Below, piece by piece: positions 47,697 through 56,026 of a stretch of 64,000 bases of DNA (positions are counted from its first letter, which is position 1; each line of letters starts with the position of its first letter). Position numbers and translations under genes: made by a program. The notes below the pieces were generated by a model. It saw only the letters and a list, made by a program, of their open reading frames with translations. It was not told the DNA's origin and did no database searches. The DNA comes from Actinomadura kijaniata NBRC 14229 (GTDB lineage: Bacteria; Actinomycetota; Actinomycetes; Streptosporangiales; Streptosporangiaceae), in the NCBI RefSeq assembly GCF_001552175.1, contig NZ_BCQR01000026.1:1-64000 (forward strand), written 5' to 3'.

Positions 47697-47879
47697 TCAG
47701 GCTCGAACGACCGGCGAGGCGCCTACCGGCCCTCCTCGGGCGCCGAGGGCCTCGATGCTCACGGACCGGCCGGGTGCGATCTCAGGTGTCTCCAGGCCGT
47801 TCCACTCCTGCCGGTACACGCGCGGGACCTCCGCGGCGTCCGGCATGGGTTCGGCCTCGGGCCCGACGGACGGCGTCAT
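47697..47879 (-). CDS. Small 60-residue ORF in the PKS operon
   Basis: The ATG at 47879 overlaps the glycosyltransferase stop (ATGA), and the stop lies 81 bases before the PKS start, so it is placed like a coupled gene. The peptide is acidic at the start (EAEPMPDAAEVPRVY), has QEWNGLETPEIAPG in the middle and ends in a glycine/valine-rich basic tail. GC at third codon positions is high, which fits coding. It resembles neither MbtH nor a carrier protein, and no family is recognised. It could be a small accessory protein, a precursor peptide or a chance frame. Confidence 0.45.
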   Translation of the reverse strand: MTPSVGPEAEPMPDAAEVPRVYRQEWNGLETPEIAPGRSVSIEALGARGGPVGASPVVRA

Positions 47880-49165
47880 GAGATCCCCTTCACCTGGGGG
47901 CGCCGAGGGGAAAGCCACTGCTCGATGACATCGCCCGCCCGGCTCGCCGGGTCCTCCCGGCGCAGGTCGGCGCCGACCGCCCGCGCGCGGGTCCGGTACG
48001 CCGGGTCCAGCACCCGGTCGAGCGCACGTCCCAGCCGCGCGGGCGTCAGGCCGCGGAACGGCAGGGCGGTCCCGACGCGCAGCTGTTCGGTCCGCCAGCC
48101 CCAGAACGGCTGGTCGGCGAAGAAGCTGGCCACCACCGACGGAAGGCCGGCCCGCAGTGCCGCCGCCGTCGTCCCCGCGCCGCCGTGGTGCACCGCCGCC
48201 CGGCAGCGGGGCAGGACCCGGTCGTGGTCGAACTCCGACCGGGCGAGGAACAGGTGGTCGGGCAGGCCGTCGGCGTACCTGCCCAGCTCGCTCCAGCCGG
48301 CTCCGACCAGGCCGCGGATGCCGCGCCGCGCCGTGACGTCGATGAGCTCGCGCAGCGTGCGCTCGGGGTCCAGGACCGGCATGCTGCCGAACCCGAAGTA
48401 GACGGGCTCGGGCCCGGCGTCGAGCCACCGGTCGAGTTCGGCGGGGACGGTCCGTTCCCCGAGCCGGTCGCGCAGGCCGTCCGACAGGACCGGGAAGCCG
48501 ATCAGCTCGTGGCCGCCGGGCAGGTCGCTCGGCTCCGGCACGACCCGCGGGCTGTACAGGTGGAGGCCGGGCCGCTCCTCCTGCCGGGGCATCCTCGACA
48601 CCCGGGGCGCGCCCATGAGGTCGCTCATCTCGTCGAGGTTCGCCTTGTTCCGCATCCAGTACAGCTGGTTCAGCAGGCGGGAACCGCCGCGGTTGGCCCA
48701 CGCCATCCGGAAGTCCCGGACGCGGGGCATGATGCCGGAGAAGTCGCCGGTCGGCAGGATGGGGAAGGAGTAGAGGATCCTGCTCGGCACGCCGGTCGCC
48801 TTCTCCAGGCAGAGGCCCCGCAGCGACATGGTCACCGTCGTGAGGATCACGTCGGCGTTCTCGGCGGCCCGCACGCAGGCGTTCACGATCTGCTGGTTGA
48901 CGCGGTGTTCGTCCGCGACGATGCGCCTGATGGTCGTGTCCACCTTGCCGTGGGCGAGCATGCGCCGCGACTCGGCCGAGTTGAGGAAGCGCTTGAAGTC
49001 CACCCCGGTCGGCACGGCCCGCAGCCCGGCCCGCGTCACCCAGTCCGCGAGGTCGGAGTTGACGGCGACCACTACCTCGTGGCCACGCCGTGCCAGCTCG
49101 TCGCCGATCGCCACCATGGGCTGGACGTCGCCACGGGTGCCGGACGCGAGCATCGCGATACGCAT
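47876..49165 (-). CDS. GT1-type (UGT/MGT) glycosyltransferase
   Basis: A 429-residue two-domain GT-B glycosyltransferase. The N-terminus MRIAMLASGTRGDVQPMVAIGDELARRGHEV is typical of sterol/macrolide glycosyltransferases, and the C-terminal donor-binding block CRAAVHHGGAGTTAAALRAGLPSVV with FFADQPFWGWRTEQL matches UDP- or TDP-sugar users. ATG 49165 follows AGGTGG; a GTG at 49174 would lie on that site. It is the first gene of the biosynthetic operon and probably attaches a sugar to the PKS product, for self-protection or activity. No sugar-biosynthesis genes are nearby, so a primary-metabolism donor is likely. Confidence 0.88.
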   Translation of the reverse strand: MRIAMLASGTRGDVQPMVAIGDELARRGHEVVVAVNSDLADWVTRAGLRAVPTGVDFKRFLNSAESRRMLAHGKVDTTIRRIVADEHRVNQQIVNACVRAAENADVILTTVTMSLRGLCLEKATGVPSRILYSFPILPTGDFSGIMPRVRDFRMAWANRGGSRLLNQLYWMRNKANLDEMSDLMGAPRVSRMPRQEERPGLHLYSPRVVPEPSDLPGGHELIGFPVLSDGLRDRLGERTVPAELDRWLDAGPEPVYFGFGSMPVLDPERTLRELIDVTARRGIRGLVGAGWSELGRYADGLPDHLFLARSEFDHDRVLPRCRAAVHHGGAGTTAAALRAGLPSVVASFFADQPFWGWRTEQLRVGTALPFRGLTPARLGRALDRVLDPAYRTRARAVGADLRREDPASRAGDVIEQWLSPRRPQVKGIS

Positions 49166-49355
49166 CGCTGCCACCTGTTCTGTCGCGGGAACACGGTGTC
49201 AACGACCGTAGGCGCGGCGCCTTCGCCGCACACCGCACGATCGGGCGCACATCCGACCGGCCGCGACGGGCGAACGGGAGCGCGTGCCAGGAGGACAGGG
49301 GCGAGTGGCGGTCCCGTCGGACGGTGACGGGCCCTTACCTGAACGTCGGTCCAGG

Positions 49356-49400
49356 CCGGGCCGCCCCGCCTGCGAGCCGTGGCACGGCGGGGCGGCCCGG
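49356..49400 (-). terminator. Strong hairpin terminator
   Basis: Perfect 15-base arms (49356-49370 and 49386-49400), CCGGGCCGCCCCGCC and its complement, with a 15-base loop. It begins seven bases past the stop of the minus-strand hydrolase and separates it from the biosynthetic operon. Confidence 0.75.
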
Positions 49401-49406
49401 GCCGGC

Positions 49407-50321
49407 TCAGGCGAAGAACTCGGTGAGGGACCGGACGACGGCCTCGGGCTGCTCCTCGGGGAGGTAGTGGCCGCTGTCCTTGATCGCCTCCACCCGCACG
49501 TCGGTCCCCTTGCCCGGCAGCACGGAGGCCAGGAAGGAGTGGTTGCTGTGGTCGCCACCCAGCGCCAGGACCGGCATGCTCAGCGGCCCGTGGTTCTTCC
49601 CGTCCTCGATGTCCTGCATGAACGTCTGGTACCAGGCGTTGCCCGCCCGGACCGCGTCCGGCGAGGAGTAGGCCCGCGCGTACAGGTCGCGGTCGCGGTC
49701 GCCGATCGAACGGGGGTCCAGGAGCATGGAGTCGAACAGCGCGTCGATCCAGTCCCGCTCGCGGCCGGCCAGGAGCTTCTCCGGCAGGCCGCGGACCTGG
49801 TTGAAGGCGAACCACCACAGGTAGACACGGGATCCGGCGGTGAGATCACCGTCGACATGCTGGTCGGGCTGCGGGAGCAGCGTGAGTCCGGTGAAGGTCT
49901 CGTCGGGGTGGTGCACGTCCAGCAGCGCGAGCTTCTTCACGGCCTCCGGGTGGTTGGCCGCCATGGACTGGGCGACCATGGCGCCGATGTCGTGTCCGGC
50001 GACGTAGACCCGGTCGTGGCCGAGGTGGCGCACCAGCTCGTAGATGTCCCGGGCCATCGTCTTCTTGTCGTATCCGGTTTCGGGCTTGTCCGAGCCGCCC
50101 ATGCCGCGAAGGTCGACCGCGATCACCCGGTGGTCGCGCGCCAGCGCGGGCATGACCTTGTTGAACTGCCACCAGGTCTGCGGCCAGCCGCCCAGCAGCA
50201 CCAGCGGGTCACCCTGCCCGCCCTCCACGTAGTGCAGGCGAATCCCGTTGACCTCCGCCAGGTGGCTGGAGAAGCCGCCCTCCAGGGACTCGGCGAGCGC
50301 CGCGTCGGTTGCTGCGTCCAT
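49407..50321 (-). CDS. Alpha/beta hydrolase, epoxide-hydrolase/dehalogenase type
   Basis: A 304-residue hydrolase with an aspartate nucleophile: VAGHDIGAMVAQ (Asp111), the oxyanion motif GGWPQTWWQF (44-53), the RGMGGSDKP turn and a C-terminal DSGHYLPEEQPE histidine. The lid (about 140-230) carries the aromatic residues typical of epoxide hydrolases and haloalkane dehalogenases; the GGWPQ motif favours epoxide hydrolase. ATG 50321 faces a palindrome-rich divergent promoter shared with the hexosaminidase gene, containing a sequence also found before the MarR gene at 33974, so MarR-type repression is likely. It is separated from the PKS operon by a terminator. Confidence 0.84.
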   Translation of the reverse strand: MDAATDAALAESLEGGFSSHLAEVNGIRLHYVEGGQGDPLVLLGGWPQTWWQFNKVMPALARDHRVIAVDLRGMGGSDKPETGYDKKTMARDIYELVRHLGHDRVYVAGHDIGAMVAQSMAANHPEAVKKLALLDVHHPDETFTGLTLLPQPDQHVDGDLTAGSRVYLWWFAFNQVRGLPEKLLAGRERDWIDALFDSMLLDPRSIGDRDRDLYARAYSSPDAVRAGNAWYQTFMQDIEDGKNHGPLSMPVLALGGDHSNHSFLASVLPGKGTDVRVEAIKDSGHYLPEEQPEAVVRSLTEFFA

Positions 50322-50332
50322 GCTGGATCACT

Positions 50333-50420
50333 CCAAATGTTCTGAGTTCAGATCGTCTGACATGAGGAGATTATGGGAGACTTGTTCTGACGTCAAACCA
50401 TCTGAGATGAGAACATTTGG
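50333..50420. promoter_or_regulatory. Divergent promoter with nested palindromes
   Basis: CCAAATGTTCT (50333-50343) and its exact complement AGAACATTTGG (50410-50420) bracket 66 bases that contain TCTGAGTTCAGA (50341-50352, perfect palindrome), TGACGTCA and several further TCTGA units. The density of dyads suggests cooperative repressor binding controlling both divergent genes. Confidence 0.65.
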
Positions 50421-50477
50421 TCGGGTCGGTCCGGGCGGGGCTGGCGGGGCGATGGGTTCTGTGATGAGACTGGGCGT

Positions 50478-52004
50478 GTGACGGCTGAGGTGAACCTGAT
50501 TCCCGCTCCGCGCCGGTTCGAGCGGACCGGAGGCTCCGGGCCGTTCGGCGGGGACGTGCGCACCCGTGTCGACCCGTCAGCCGGACCGGAGGCGTATCGG
50601 CTGGTCGTGTCGTCCGACGGCGCCGAGATCGTGGGCGGTGATGAGGCCGGTGTCTTCTGGGGCCGCCAGACCTTGCGGCAGATGATGGGCCTGGACGCCT
50701 TCCGCCGTGCCCCCATCGGGCGGGGGCCGGTCACGGTGCCCTACGTGACCATCGAGGACAAGCCGCGTTTCGCCTGGCGAGGCTTCATGCTCGACGTCGC
50801 CCGGCACTTCCTGCCCAAGGACGACGTGCTGCGCTATGTCGACCTGCTGGCCGCCCACAAGCTGAACGTGCTGCACCTGCATCTCACCGACGACCAGGGG
50901 TGGCGGATCGAGATCCGGCGACATCCCAGGCTGACCGGGGTCGGCGCCTGGCGGAAGCGGACCCGCATGGGCTGGGGCGAGCCGGTTCTGTGGGACGAGC
51001 GACCGCACGGCGGCTTCTACACCCAGGACGACCTGCGCGAGATCGTCGCGTACGCGGCGGATCGGCACGTCACGGTCGTCCCCGAGATCGACCTGCCGGG
51101 CCACTCGCAGGCGGCCATCGCCGCCTACCCCGAGCTGGGAAACACCGACGTCGTCGACACCGCCGCGCTGGAGGTGATGACCGACTGGGGCGTCAACCGC
51201 AACGTGCTGGCTCCCACCGACGCGGTGCTGCGTTTCTACGAGGGCGTCATGGAGGAGGTACTGGCGATCTTCCCCAGCCGGTTCGTCCACATCGGCGGTG
51301 ACGAGTGCTCCAAGGAGCAGTGGCGCGGATCGCCCACGGCCCAGGCGCGCATCCGCGAACTGGGGCTGCGGGACGAGGACGGGCTCCAGGCCTGGATGAT
51401 CCGTCACTTCGACCGCTGGCTCGCCGCGCGCGGACGGCGCCTCATCGGCTGGGACGAGATCCTGGAGGGCGGCCTGGCGGAGGGGGCCGCCGTCATGTGC
51501 TGGCGGTGGTACAGGGGCGGGATCGCCGCCGCGGAGGCAGGCCACAGCGTGGTGATGTGCCCGCAACAGGAGGTCTACCTCGACCATGCCCAGGCGCACG
51601 GTCCCGAGGAGCCGGTGCCGTTCGGGTGGGTGCACACCCTGGAGGACGTCTACCGGTTCGAACCCGTACCGCCCCGGCTGGCCGGGACGCCCCACGCGGC
51701 CAACATCATCGGCGCGCAGGCCAACCTGTGGACCGAGGTCGTCGAGAACCGCGGCCGGGTGGACTACCAGGCGTTCCCCCGGCTCGTCGCGTTCGCCGAG
51801 GCGGTCTGGTCGGAACTGCCGGACCCGGACGAGCGCGATTTCGGCGACTTCGAGCGCCGGATGAACGCGGCGCACTACGCCCGCCTGGACGCGCTGGGCG
51901 TCGGCTACCGCCCGCCCGGCGGGCCGCACCCATGGCAGCGACGCCCCGGCGTCCCCGGACGGATGCACGGCAAGCCCCGGCGAACCTGGCGGATGGCGGA
52001 CTGA
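50478..52004 (+). CDS. Beta-N-acetylhexosaminidase (GH20)
   Basis: A 508-residue GH20 enzyme. An N-terminal GH20b domain (1-90) precedes the barrel (95-460), with RGFMLDVARHFLP, LHLHLTDDQGWRIEI, VPEIDLPGHSQAAIAAYPEL and the catalytic Asp275-Glu276 pair in HIGGDE. Substrate-assisted hydrolysis releases terminal GlcNAc or GalNAc from chitin or peptidoglycan fragments. There is no signal peptide, so it acts on imported fragments or leaves by another route. GTG 50478 is used. It is divergent from the epoxide-hydrolase-like gene and shares its regulatory region. The C-terminal 40 residues are basic and specific to this protein. Confidence 0.9.
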   Translation: MTAEVNLIPAPRRFERTGGSGPFGGDVRTRVDPSAGPEAYRLVVSSDGAEIVGGDEAGVFWGRQTLRQMMGLDAFRRAPIGRGPVTVPYVTIEDKPRFAWRGFMLDVARHFLPKDDVLRYVDLLAAHKLNVLHLHLTDDQGWRIEIRRHPRLTGVGAWRKRTRMGWGEPVLWDERPHGGFYTQDDLREIVAYAADRHVTVVPEIDLPGHSQAAIAAYPELGNTDVVDTAALEVMTDWGVNRNVLAPTDAVLRFYEGVMEEVLAIFPSRFVHIGGDECSKEQWRGSPTAQARIRELGLRDEDGLQAWMIRHFDRWLAARGRRLIGWDEILEGGLAEGAAVMCWRWYRGGIAAAEAGHSVVMCPQQEVYLDHAQAHGPEEPVPFGWVHTLEDVYRFEPVPPRLAGTPHAANIIGAQANLWTEVVENRGRVDYQAFPRLVAFAEAVWSELPDPDERDFGDFERRMNAAHYARLDALGVGYRPPGGPHPWQRRPGVPGRMHGKPRRTWRMAD

Positions 52005-52041
52005 CCGCCCGCCGCGACCCGGCCGCGCGCCCGCCGCCCGT

Positions 52042-53025
52042 TCAGGTCCCGCTGTGCTGGTGCTGCTCGGGCAGGCGGCTGGCCGGATGCGCCCACAACA
52101 GCACGTTGTCCGGCCGCGCGTCCTTCGCAACCTCCCACTCCCGCCGGAAGAACGCGAGGACTTCCCGGTCCGAGTAGCGCAGGCTGAAGTGGATCAGAAC
52201 GAACAGGGTCTCCGGGTGCGCCTCGACCACGGGCTTCAGATGGCTCCACACCGTGTGCCCGACCCGGTTCGCGCGGTCCACCTCGGCGTCGTCGAGGAAG
52301 GTGCACTCCGTGATGATGACCGGGTACTCGAAAAGCCACGGGTTCCGGTCGAAGACGTTCGCGTGCGTGTCGCCGAGAAAGGCGAACAGCGGCCGGACGA
52401 CCTCGGCGTTGACCTCGATTCCCTCCTTGCGCCGCTGAGCCATGATCCGGCCGAATTCCCCGCCGCGTCCCTCTCGCGCCATGGACCGCCGCAGTTCCTC
52501 GAACTCCGGCCGCAGCGCCTTGCGCCGTTCCGAGAAGGCATATCCCACGCAGGGAACCTTGTGCTCGCACTCCACCACCCGCACGTGGTGTCCGCGGCGC
52601 CCGAAGACGAACTCGTCGTCCTGGCGCACGCCATGCAGGCGGTAGCCCCCCGCCAGGGCCGGGTCGAACCCCGCCCCGTGGTTCAACTCGGCGGACGCCC
52701 GCAGGTAGGACTCCACGTACGGCACGGCCTGGACGGGCAGGTAGATGTCCGTGCCCGAGGCCTTGGAAGCCAGGTAGTCGAGGTCCTTGGAGTGATCGTG
52801 GTGGGTGTGGGTCAGGAAGACCGTGTCCACCTGCCGCCCTTCACAGAGCCCCGCGTCCAGGCCGCATCGCAGCTCGGGGATGTGGAAGAAGGTCTTGTCG
52901 TTCGCGCGGGAGTAGCCGGTGAGGGTCAACTCGGTGCCGGGGATCCGCCATGTCTTCCACTGCCGGAAAGGATGCCCCCGCTCCAGCAGTTCGGGATGGT
53001 CGGATCGCTGCTGTGGAACCCGCAT
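52042..53025 (-). CDS. Metallo-beta-lactamase-fold hydrolase (RNase Z-like)
   Basis: A 327-residue MBL-fold protein. The metal-binding motif THTHHDHSKD places His73, His75, Asp77 and His78 as in the RNase Z/Elac branch; later histidines in CEHKVPCVGYAFSERRKALRPEF, FLGDTH and FVLIHFSLRYSD complete the di-zinc site. The GYAFSERRKALRPEF region resembles tRNase Z-like proteins, but the long inserted helix makes a dedicated tRNA role uncertain. ATG 53025 follows AAAGGGG. It converges closely on the GH20 gene (37 bases) without a clear shared hairpin. The physiological substrate is unknown. Confidence 0.83.
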   Translation of the reverse strand: MRVPQQRSDHPELLERGHPFRQWKTWRIPGTELTLTGYSRANDKTFFHIPELRCGLDAGLCEGRQVDTVFLTHTHHDHSKDLDYLASKASGTDIYLPVQAVPYVESYLRASAELNHGAGFDPALAGGYRLHGVRQDDEFVFGRRGHHVRVVECEHKVPCVGYAFSERRKALRPEFEELRRSMAREGRGGEFGRIMAQRRKEGIEVNAEVVRPLFAFLGDTHANVFDRNPWLFEYPVIITECTFLDDAEVDRANRVGHTVWSHLKPVVEAHPETLFVLIHFSLRYSDREVLAFFRREWEVAKDARPDNVLLWAHPASRLPEQHQHSGT

Positions 53026-53237
53026 CGTCGGGGGCCCCTTTCCCTGAACGGCCGTGGACGGCGCTTCCCCGCCGCGATGATCAAACGTCCGCGATCGTAC
53101 TGGCCGGCCCGCCGCGCGCACATTGGTTTTCCGGGTGGGCGCTATCCGCTACGGCCCTTGCCGGTCTGTTGTATTCGGCCGGTATGTCCAGGCCGGCTGA
53201 CGTTCCCCGGGCCAGGACCTGCGGCTCTCGCGCACGG

Positions 53238-54110
53238 TCACGCGACCCATGACGGAACGATCTGGCCCAGGTGGGCCGGGGCGGTCAGCACGCGGATCGC
53301 GGTGACGGCACCGTCCGCGACCGTGAAGGCCATGACCGTGACCGGCCGTCCGCCGACGGTGATGAGAACGCCCGGAACACCGTCCACGAGCGCCGGGTGC
53401 GCCAGCGCGTCCAGCCGCGCGAACATCGTCGCCTGGGCCGCGACCTCGCGCGCGCCGCGGACGACGGCGACGTCCTTGAGGCCCTGCGCCCGCAGTTCGA
53501 CCTCGGGCGCGAGCACGGTCAGGAGTTCGGTGATGTCGCCCCTGCCGGTCGCCGCGAAGAACGCGTCGATGACGCCCCGGGCCGCGGCGTCGGCACCGGC
53601 CGTGGGCGCGTCCAGCCGCAGCCGCCCCCGGGCCCGGCTGGCGAGCATCTTGGTGGCCGCGGTGCTCCGGCCGAGGACGGCCGCGATCGTGTCGAACGGG
53701 ACCGCGAAGACGTCGTGGAGCACGAACGCGACCCGTTCCGCCGGAGTGAGGGCGTCCATGACGACGTACAGCGCGAGGCCGACGGAGTCGGTGCGGACGG
53801 CCTCCTCCTCGGGATCGATCCGGGAGCCCCCGACCGTCTCCGGCGGGAGCGCGCCGACGTTGAGTTCGAGCGGCTGCTCACCTCGCACCCCGCGCCTGCG
53901 CAGCGCGTCCAGGCAGATCCGGCTGGTCACGGTGGTGAGCCAGCCTCGTAGCTCGTCGATGCCCTCACCGCCGGTCCGCGCCAGCCGCAGCCACGCCTCC
54001 TGGACGGCGTCGTCCGCGTCGGCGTGCGAGCCGAGCATGCGAAAGGCGATCGCGTGGAGGTGGGAACGCCGGGTCTCGAACTCCGCCGCGAGCTCTTCCT
54101 CTTGGGTCAC
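53238..54110 (-). CDS. ECF sigma factor, ECF41/SigJ-like
   Basis: A 290-residue extracytoplasmic-function sigma factor: region 2 (about 8-78, RRSHLHAIAFRMLGSHADADDAVQEAWLRLAR), region 4 (about 112-165, LTPAERVAFVLHDVFAVPFDTIAAVLGRSTAATKMLASRAR) and a C-terminal SnoaL-like domain (about 175-288). That fused domain replaces an anti-sigma factor and tunes activity in ECF41 proteins. No carboxymuconolactone decarboxylase or oxidoreductase gene, the usual ECF41 target, is adjacent. ATG 54110 has a weak GGAGAACC site. An 8-bp inverted repeat lies just upstream. Confidence 0.88.
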   Translation of the reverse strand: MTQEEELAAEFETRRSHLHAIAFRMLGSHADADDAVQEAWLRLARTGGEGIDELRGWLTTVTSRICLDALRRRGVRGEQPLELNVGALPPETVGGSRIDPEEEAVRTDSVGLALYVVMDALTPAERVAFVLHDVFAVPFDTIAAVLGRSTAATKMLASRARGRLRLDAPTAGADAAARGVIDAFFAATGRGDITELLTVLAPEVELRAQGLKDVAVVRGAREVAAQATMFARLDALAHPALVDGVPGVLITVGGRPVTVMAFTVADGAVTAIRVLTAPAHLGQIVPSWVA

Positions 54111-54450
54111 GGTTCTCCTTGACGTCCTGGGTGCTTACTACCAGGACGCATCACACGCCGGCGAGGTAACGCCCGGACCGGCGTCGCCTCCCGGCGCGGC
54201 CGGACCCCGGCCGGAGCGCCACCCGACGGCCGTAGGGAACAACGACTTTCTGCCGCCCCGCCGAACCTCCGCTGGGATGGGGTCTGCGGCGGCTCGCCCT
54301 ATCGGTGTCACGCGGCGGGATATGGGGGTCTGCCCCCGTGCGGTCTGCCGGAACGCGACTTCACCGATCACGGCGCGGGATGGACGCCTGCTCCGAGTGC
54401 TCCGAGTGCCGGACGGCGCGGCGACGGAACCTTCCTTCTGAACGACGTCG
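54111..54450. other. Intergenic region between sigma factor and integrase
   Basis: 340 bases with no supported gene. It holds the sigma-gene promoter and its inverted repeat (54123-54148). I do not see an att-like duplication or a tRNA. Confidence 0.45.
54123..54148 (-). promoter_or_regulatory. Inverted repeat upstream of the sigma factor gene
   Basis: CGTCCTGG (54123-54130) and CCAGGACG (54141-54148) form a perfect 8-bp dyad with a 10-base spacer, 13 bases before the start codon. It could be an operator or a leader hairpin. Confidence 0.5.
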
Positions 54451-55632
54451 TCATCTCGATCCGGGTTCGCCGGTGGCGGTGCGATGGCGGGCGAGGATAC
54501 GGGTGAGATCGGTGACGGGTGAGGCCGCGAGCTTGTGGTTGGTGTCGTCGTAGCGGCGGGTCGTGCGCGGGTCGGCGTGACCGGCGAGGTCCTGGACCTT
54601 GGGCAGGGGGACATCGTTGCCCAGCAGGGTGGTGATGACGGTGCGGCGGCCGCTGTGCGGGGTGAGCCGGGCCGCGGCGGGCAGCCCGGCGAGTTCGGCC
54701 TGGCGGCGCAGGATGTTGGTGACGTCGCGCTGGGTGAGGCGCTTTCCGCCGGGTTTGGCCGGGTCGTAGGGGTGGGGGGTGGTCACGAGCAGGGGCCCGG
54801 ACGGGGGAGCGCCGTCGGGGGAGCGGCGGGCGCGGACGGCCAGGTAGGCGTCCAGGACCCGGCACAGCTCGCCGTCCAGGCGGACGTAGTCGCGGCCGTG
54901 GGGTCCCCTGCCCTTCAGCCCGTGCCACAGGATCCGGTAACCGGCCTCGCTGTCCAGGTCCGTGACGTCGGCTCCGGTGATCGCCGAGACGCGCAGCGCG
55001 GTGTAGAAGAGCAGCGCGACCACCGCCGCGTCACGCCAGGCGGCCTCGGTGTCGCGTTCGACGGCGCGGGACTCGCAGGTGTCCAGCAGCAGAGCCGTCT
55101 CCGCCGGGCTGAGCGTGGGCGCCCTGCGGGCGGCCGCGGCGATCTCGGCGCTGGAGGGGCGTTCGACCAGCCGCATCGGATTGCGGTCGGTGACCTCGTT
55201 GGACTGCAGGTAGGTGTACCAGGACGACACGGCGGCGAGCCGCCGTGCCCGGGTCGAGGTGCTGGGAGGCCGGGTGCCTCCGGTCCGGGTGGACACCGTC
55301 ATCGTCGCCGACCAGTCGTCGACGTCCGCGCGCCGGGCGGCCAACGGGTCCAGCCGGGTGCGGTCGCAGTAGCCGAGCCAACCGGCCAGATCACCGTAGT
55401 AGGCGCGGCGGGTCGCCTCGCTCTTCAGGGTGCGCAGCCAGGCCGCGGTCAACGTCCGCACGCCGTAACGGTCGCCGGGGGCGTCGGCCAGAAGGGCGGG
55501 CAGCAACGCGACGGCCTGGACGAAGGGGTCCTCCCGCGGGTGCGGCTGGGCGGCCTCCCGCGCGAGCGGCACCGCGGCCGTGCCGACGATGACCCGAGCA
55601 TCCCTGGTGGTCGGCTGGTCCGGATTCGTCAT
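54451..55632 (-). CDS. Tyrosine recombinase / site-specific integrase
   Basis: A 393-residue integrase with an N-terminal SAM-like core-binding domain (about 55-160) and a catalytic domain (175-385). The active-site set is complete: Arg214 in FYTALRVSAIT, Lys240 in HGLKGRG, His326 and Arg329 in TPHSGRRT, His352 in LAGHADPRTTRRY and Tyr361. ATG 55632 follows AGGAGGTCG; the frame extends to 55692. No excisionase, relaxase or second element gene is beside it, so it is an orphan, perhaps a chromosomal recombinase or a remnant of an element. It is divergent from helR and its promoter region. Confidence 0.9.
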   Translation of the reverse strand: MTNPDQPTTRDARVIVGTAAVPLAREAAQPHPREDPFVQAVALLPALLADAPGDRYGVRTLTAAWLRTLKSEATRRAYYGDLAGWLGYCDRTRLDPLAARRADVDDWSATMTVSTRTGGTRPPSTSTRARRLAAVSSWYTYLQSNEVTDRNPMRLVERPSSAEIAAAARRAPTLSPAETALLLDTCESRAVERDTEAAWRDAAVVALLFYTALRVSAITGADVTDLDSEAGYRILWHGLKGRGPHGRDYVRLDGELCRVLDAYLAVRARRSPDGAPPSGPLLVTTPHPYDPAKPGGKRLTQRDVTNILRRQAELAGLPAAARLTPHSGRRTVITTLLGNDVPLPKVQDLAGHADPRTTRRYDDTNHKLAASPVTDLTRILARHRTATGEPGSR

Positions 55633-55845
55633 CGCGTCGACCTCCTGGATGGTGAGAACGGGTGCCGCGTGCGCACCGTCCGCGACGCCCATTGTCCCGG
55701 CTCGGGTGCGGGAGCGGGCGTTGGCTCGTCGGCGGCGTTCTGGATCTTACTGAGGGTGAGCCGGATCCCAAGGGTGTCACCAGGGACGAACGGGCGTTGC
55801 CTCAGCCGTCATGTCGCCCTGGGGCCGCCGTACGCGGCGCGCCGC

Positions 55846-55873
55846 CGCTTCGTGAGGGGCGCTTCGTGAGGGG
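55846..55873. repeat. 14-bp perfect tandem repeat
   Basis: CGCTTCGTGAGGGG occurs at 55846-55859 and again at 55860-55873, upstream of the helR promoter. Confidence 0.75.
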
Positions 55874-55949
55874 GTCGTCCGTCCACCGCGGACGATGAGG
55901 GGAAAGGGGAGTACCCGCTCCTTTCCACTCTCAACGTATAGCGCACCGG

Positions 55950-55968
55950 GGGGCTTGCGGCAAGGCCC
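55950..55968 (+). promoter_or_regulatory. Rifamycin-associated element (RAE)
   Basis: GGGGCTTGCGGCAAGGCCC is the 19-bp inverted-repeat element described upstream of rifamycin-inactivation and resistance genes in actinomycetes, here apparently perfect. A TATAGC box lies at 55937-55942, eight bases upstream. It controls helR, 221 bases downstream, and implies rifamycin-inducible expression. Confidence 0.88.
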
Positions 55969-56026
55969 GGGTCGTGCCGCAGAATCGCAGGCCGAGGCCA
56001 GAGCCTGCGGTAACGGGGGGAGTGCA

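Noticed and set aside
47697..47879. MbtH-like protein in the PKS operon
   Set aside because: The 60-residue ORF lacks the MbtH tryptophan pattern and length; kept only as an unknown small ORF.
39498..48401. Very long open frame on the plus strand opposite the PKS
   Set aside because: It is an antisense shadow of high-GC coding DNA; its translation is low-complexity Arg/Gly/Val-rich with no domain, while the minus strand has full PKS motifs.
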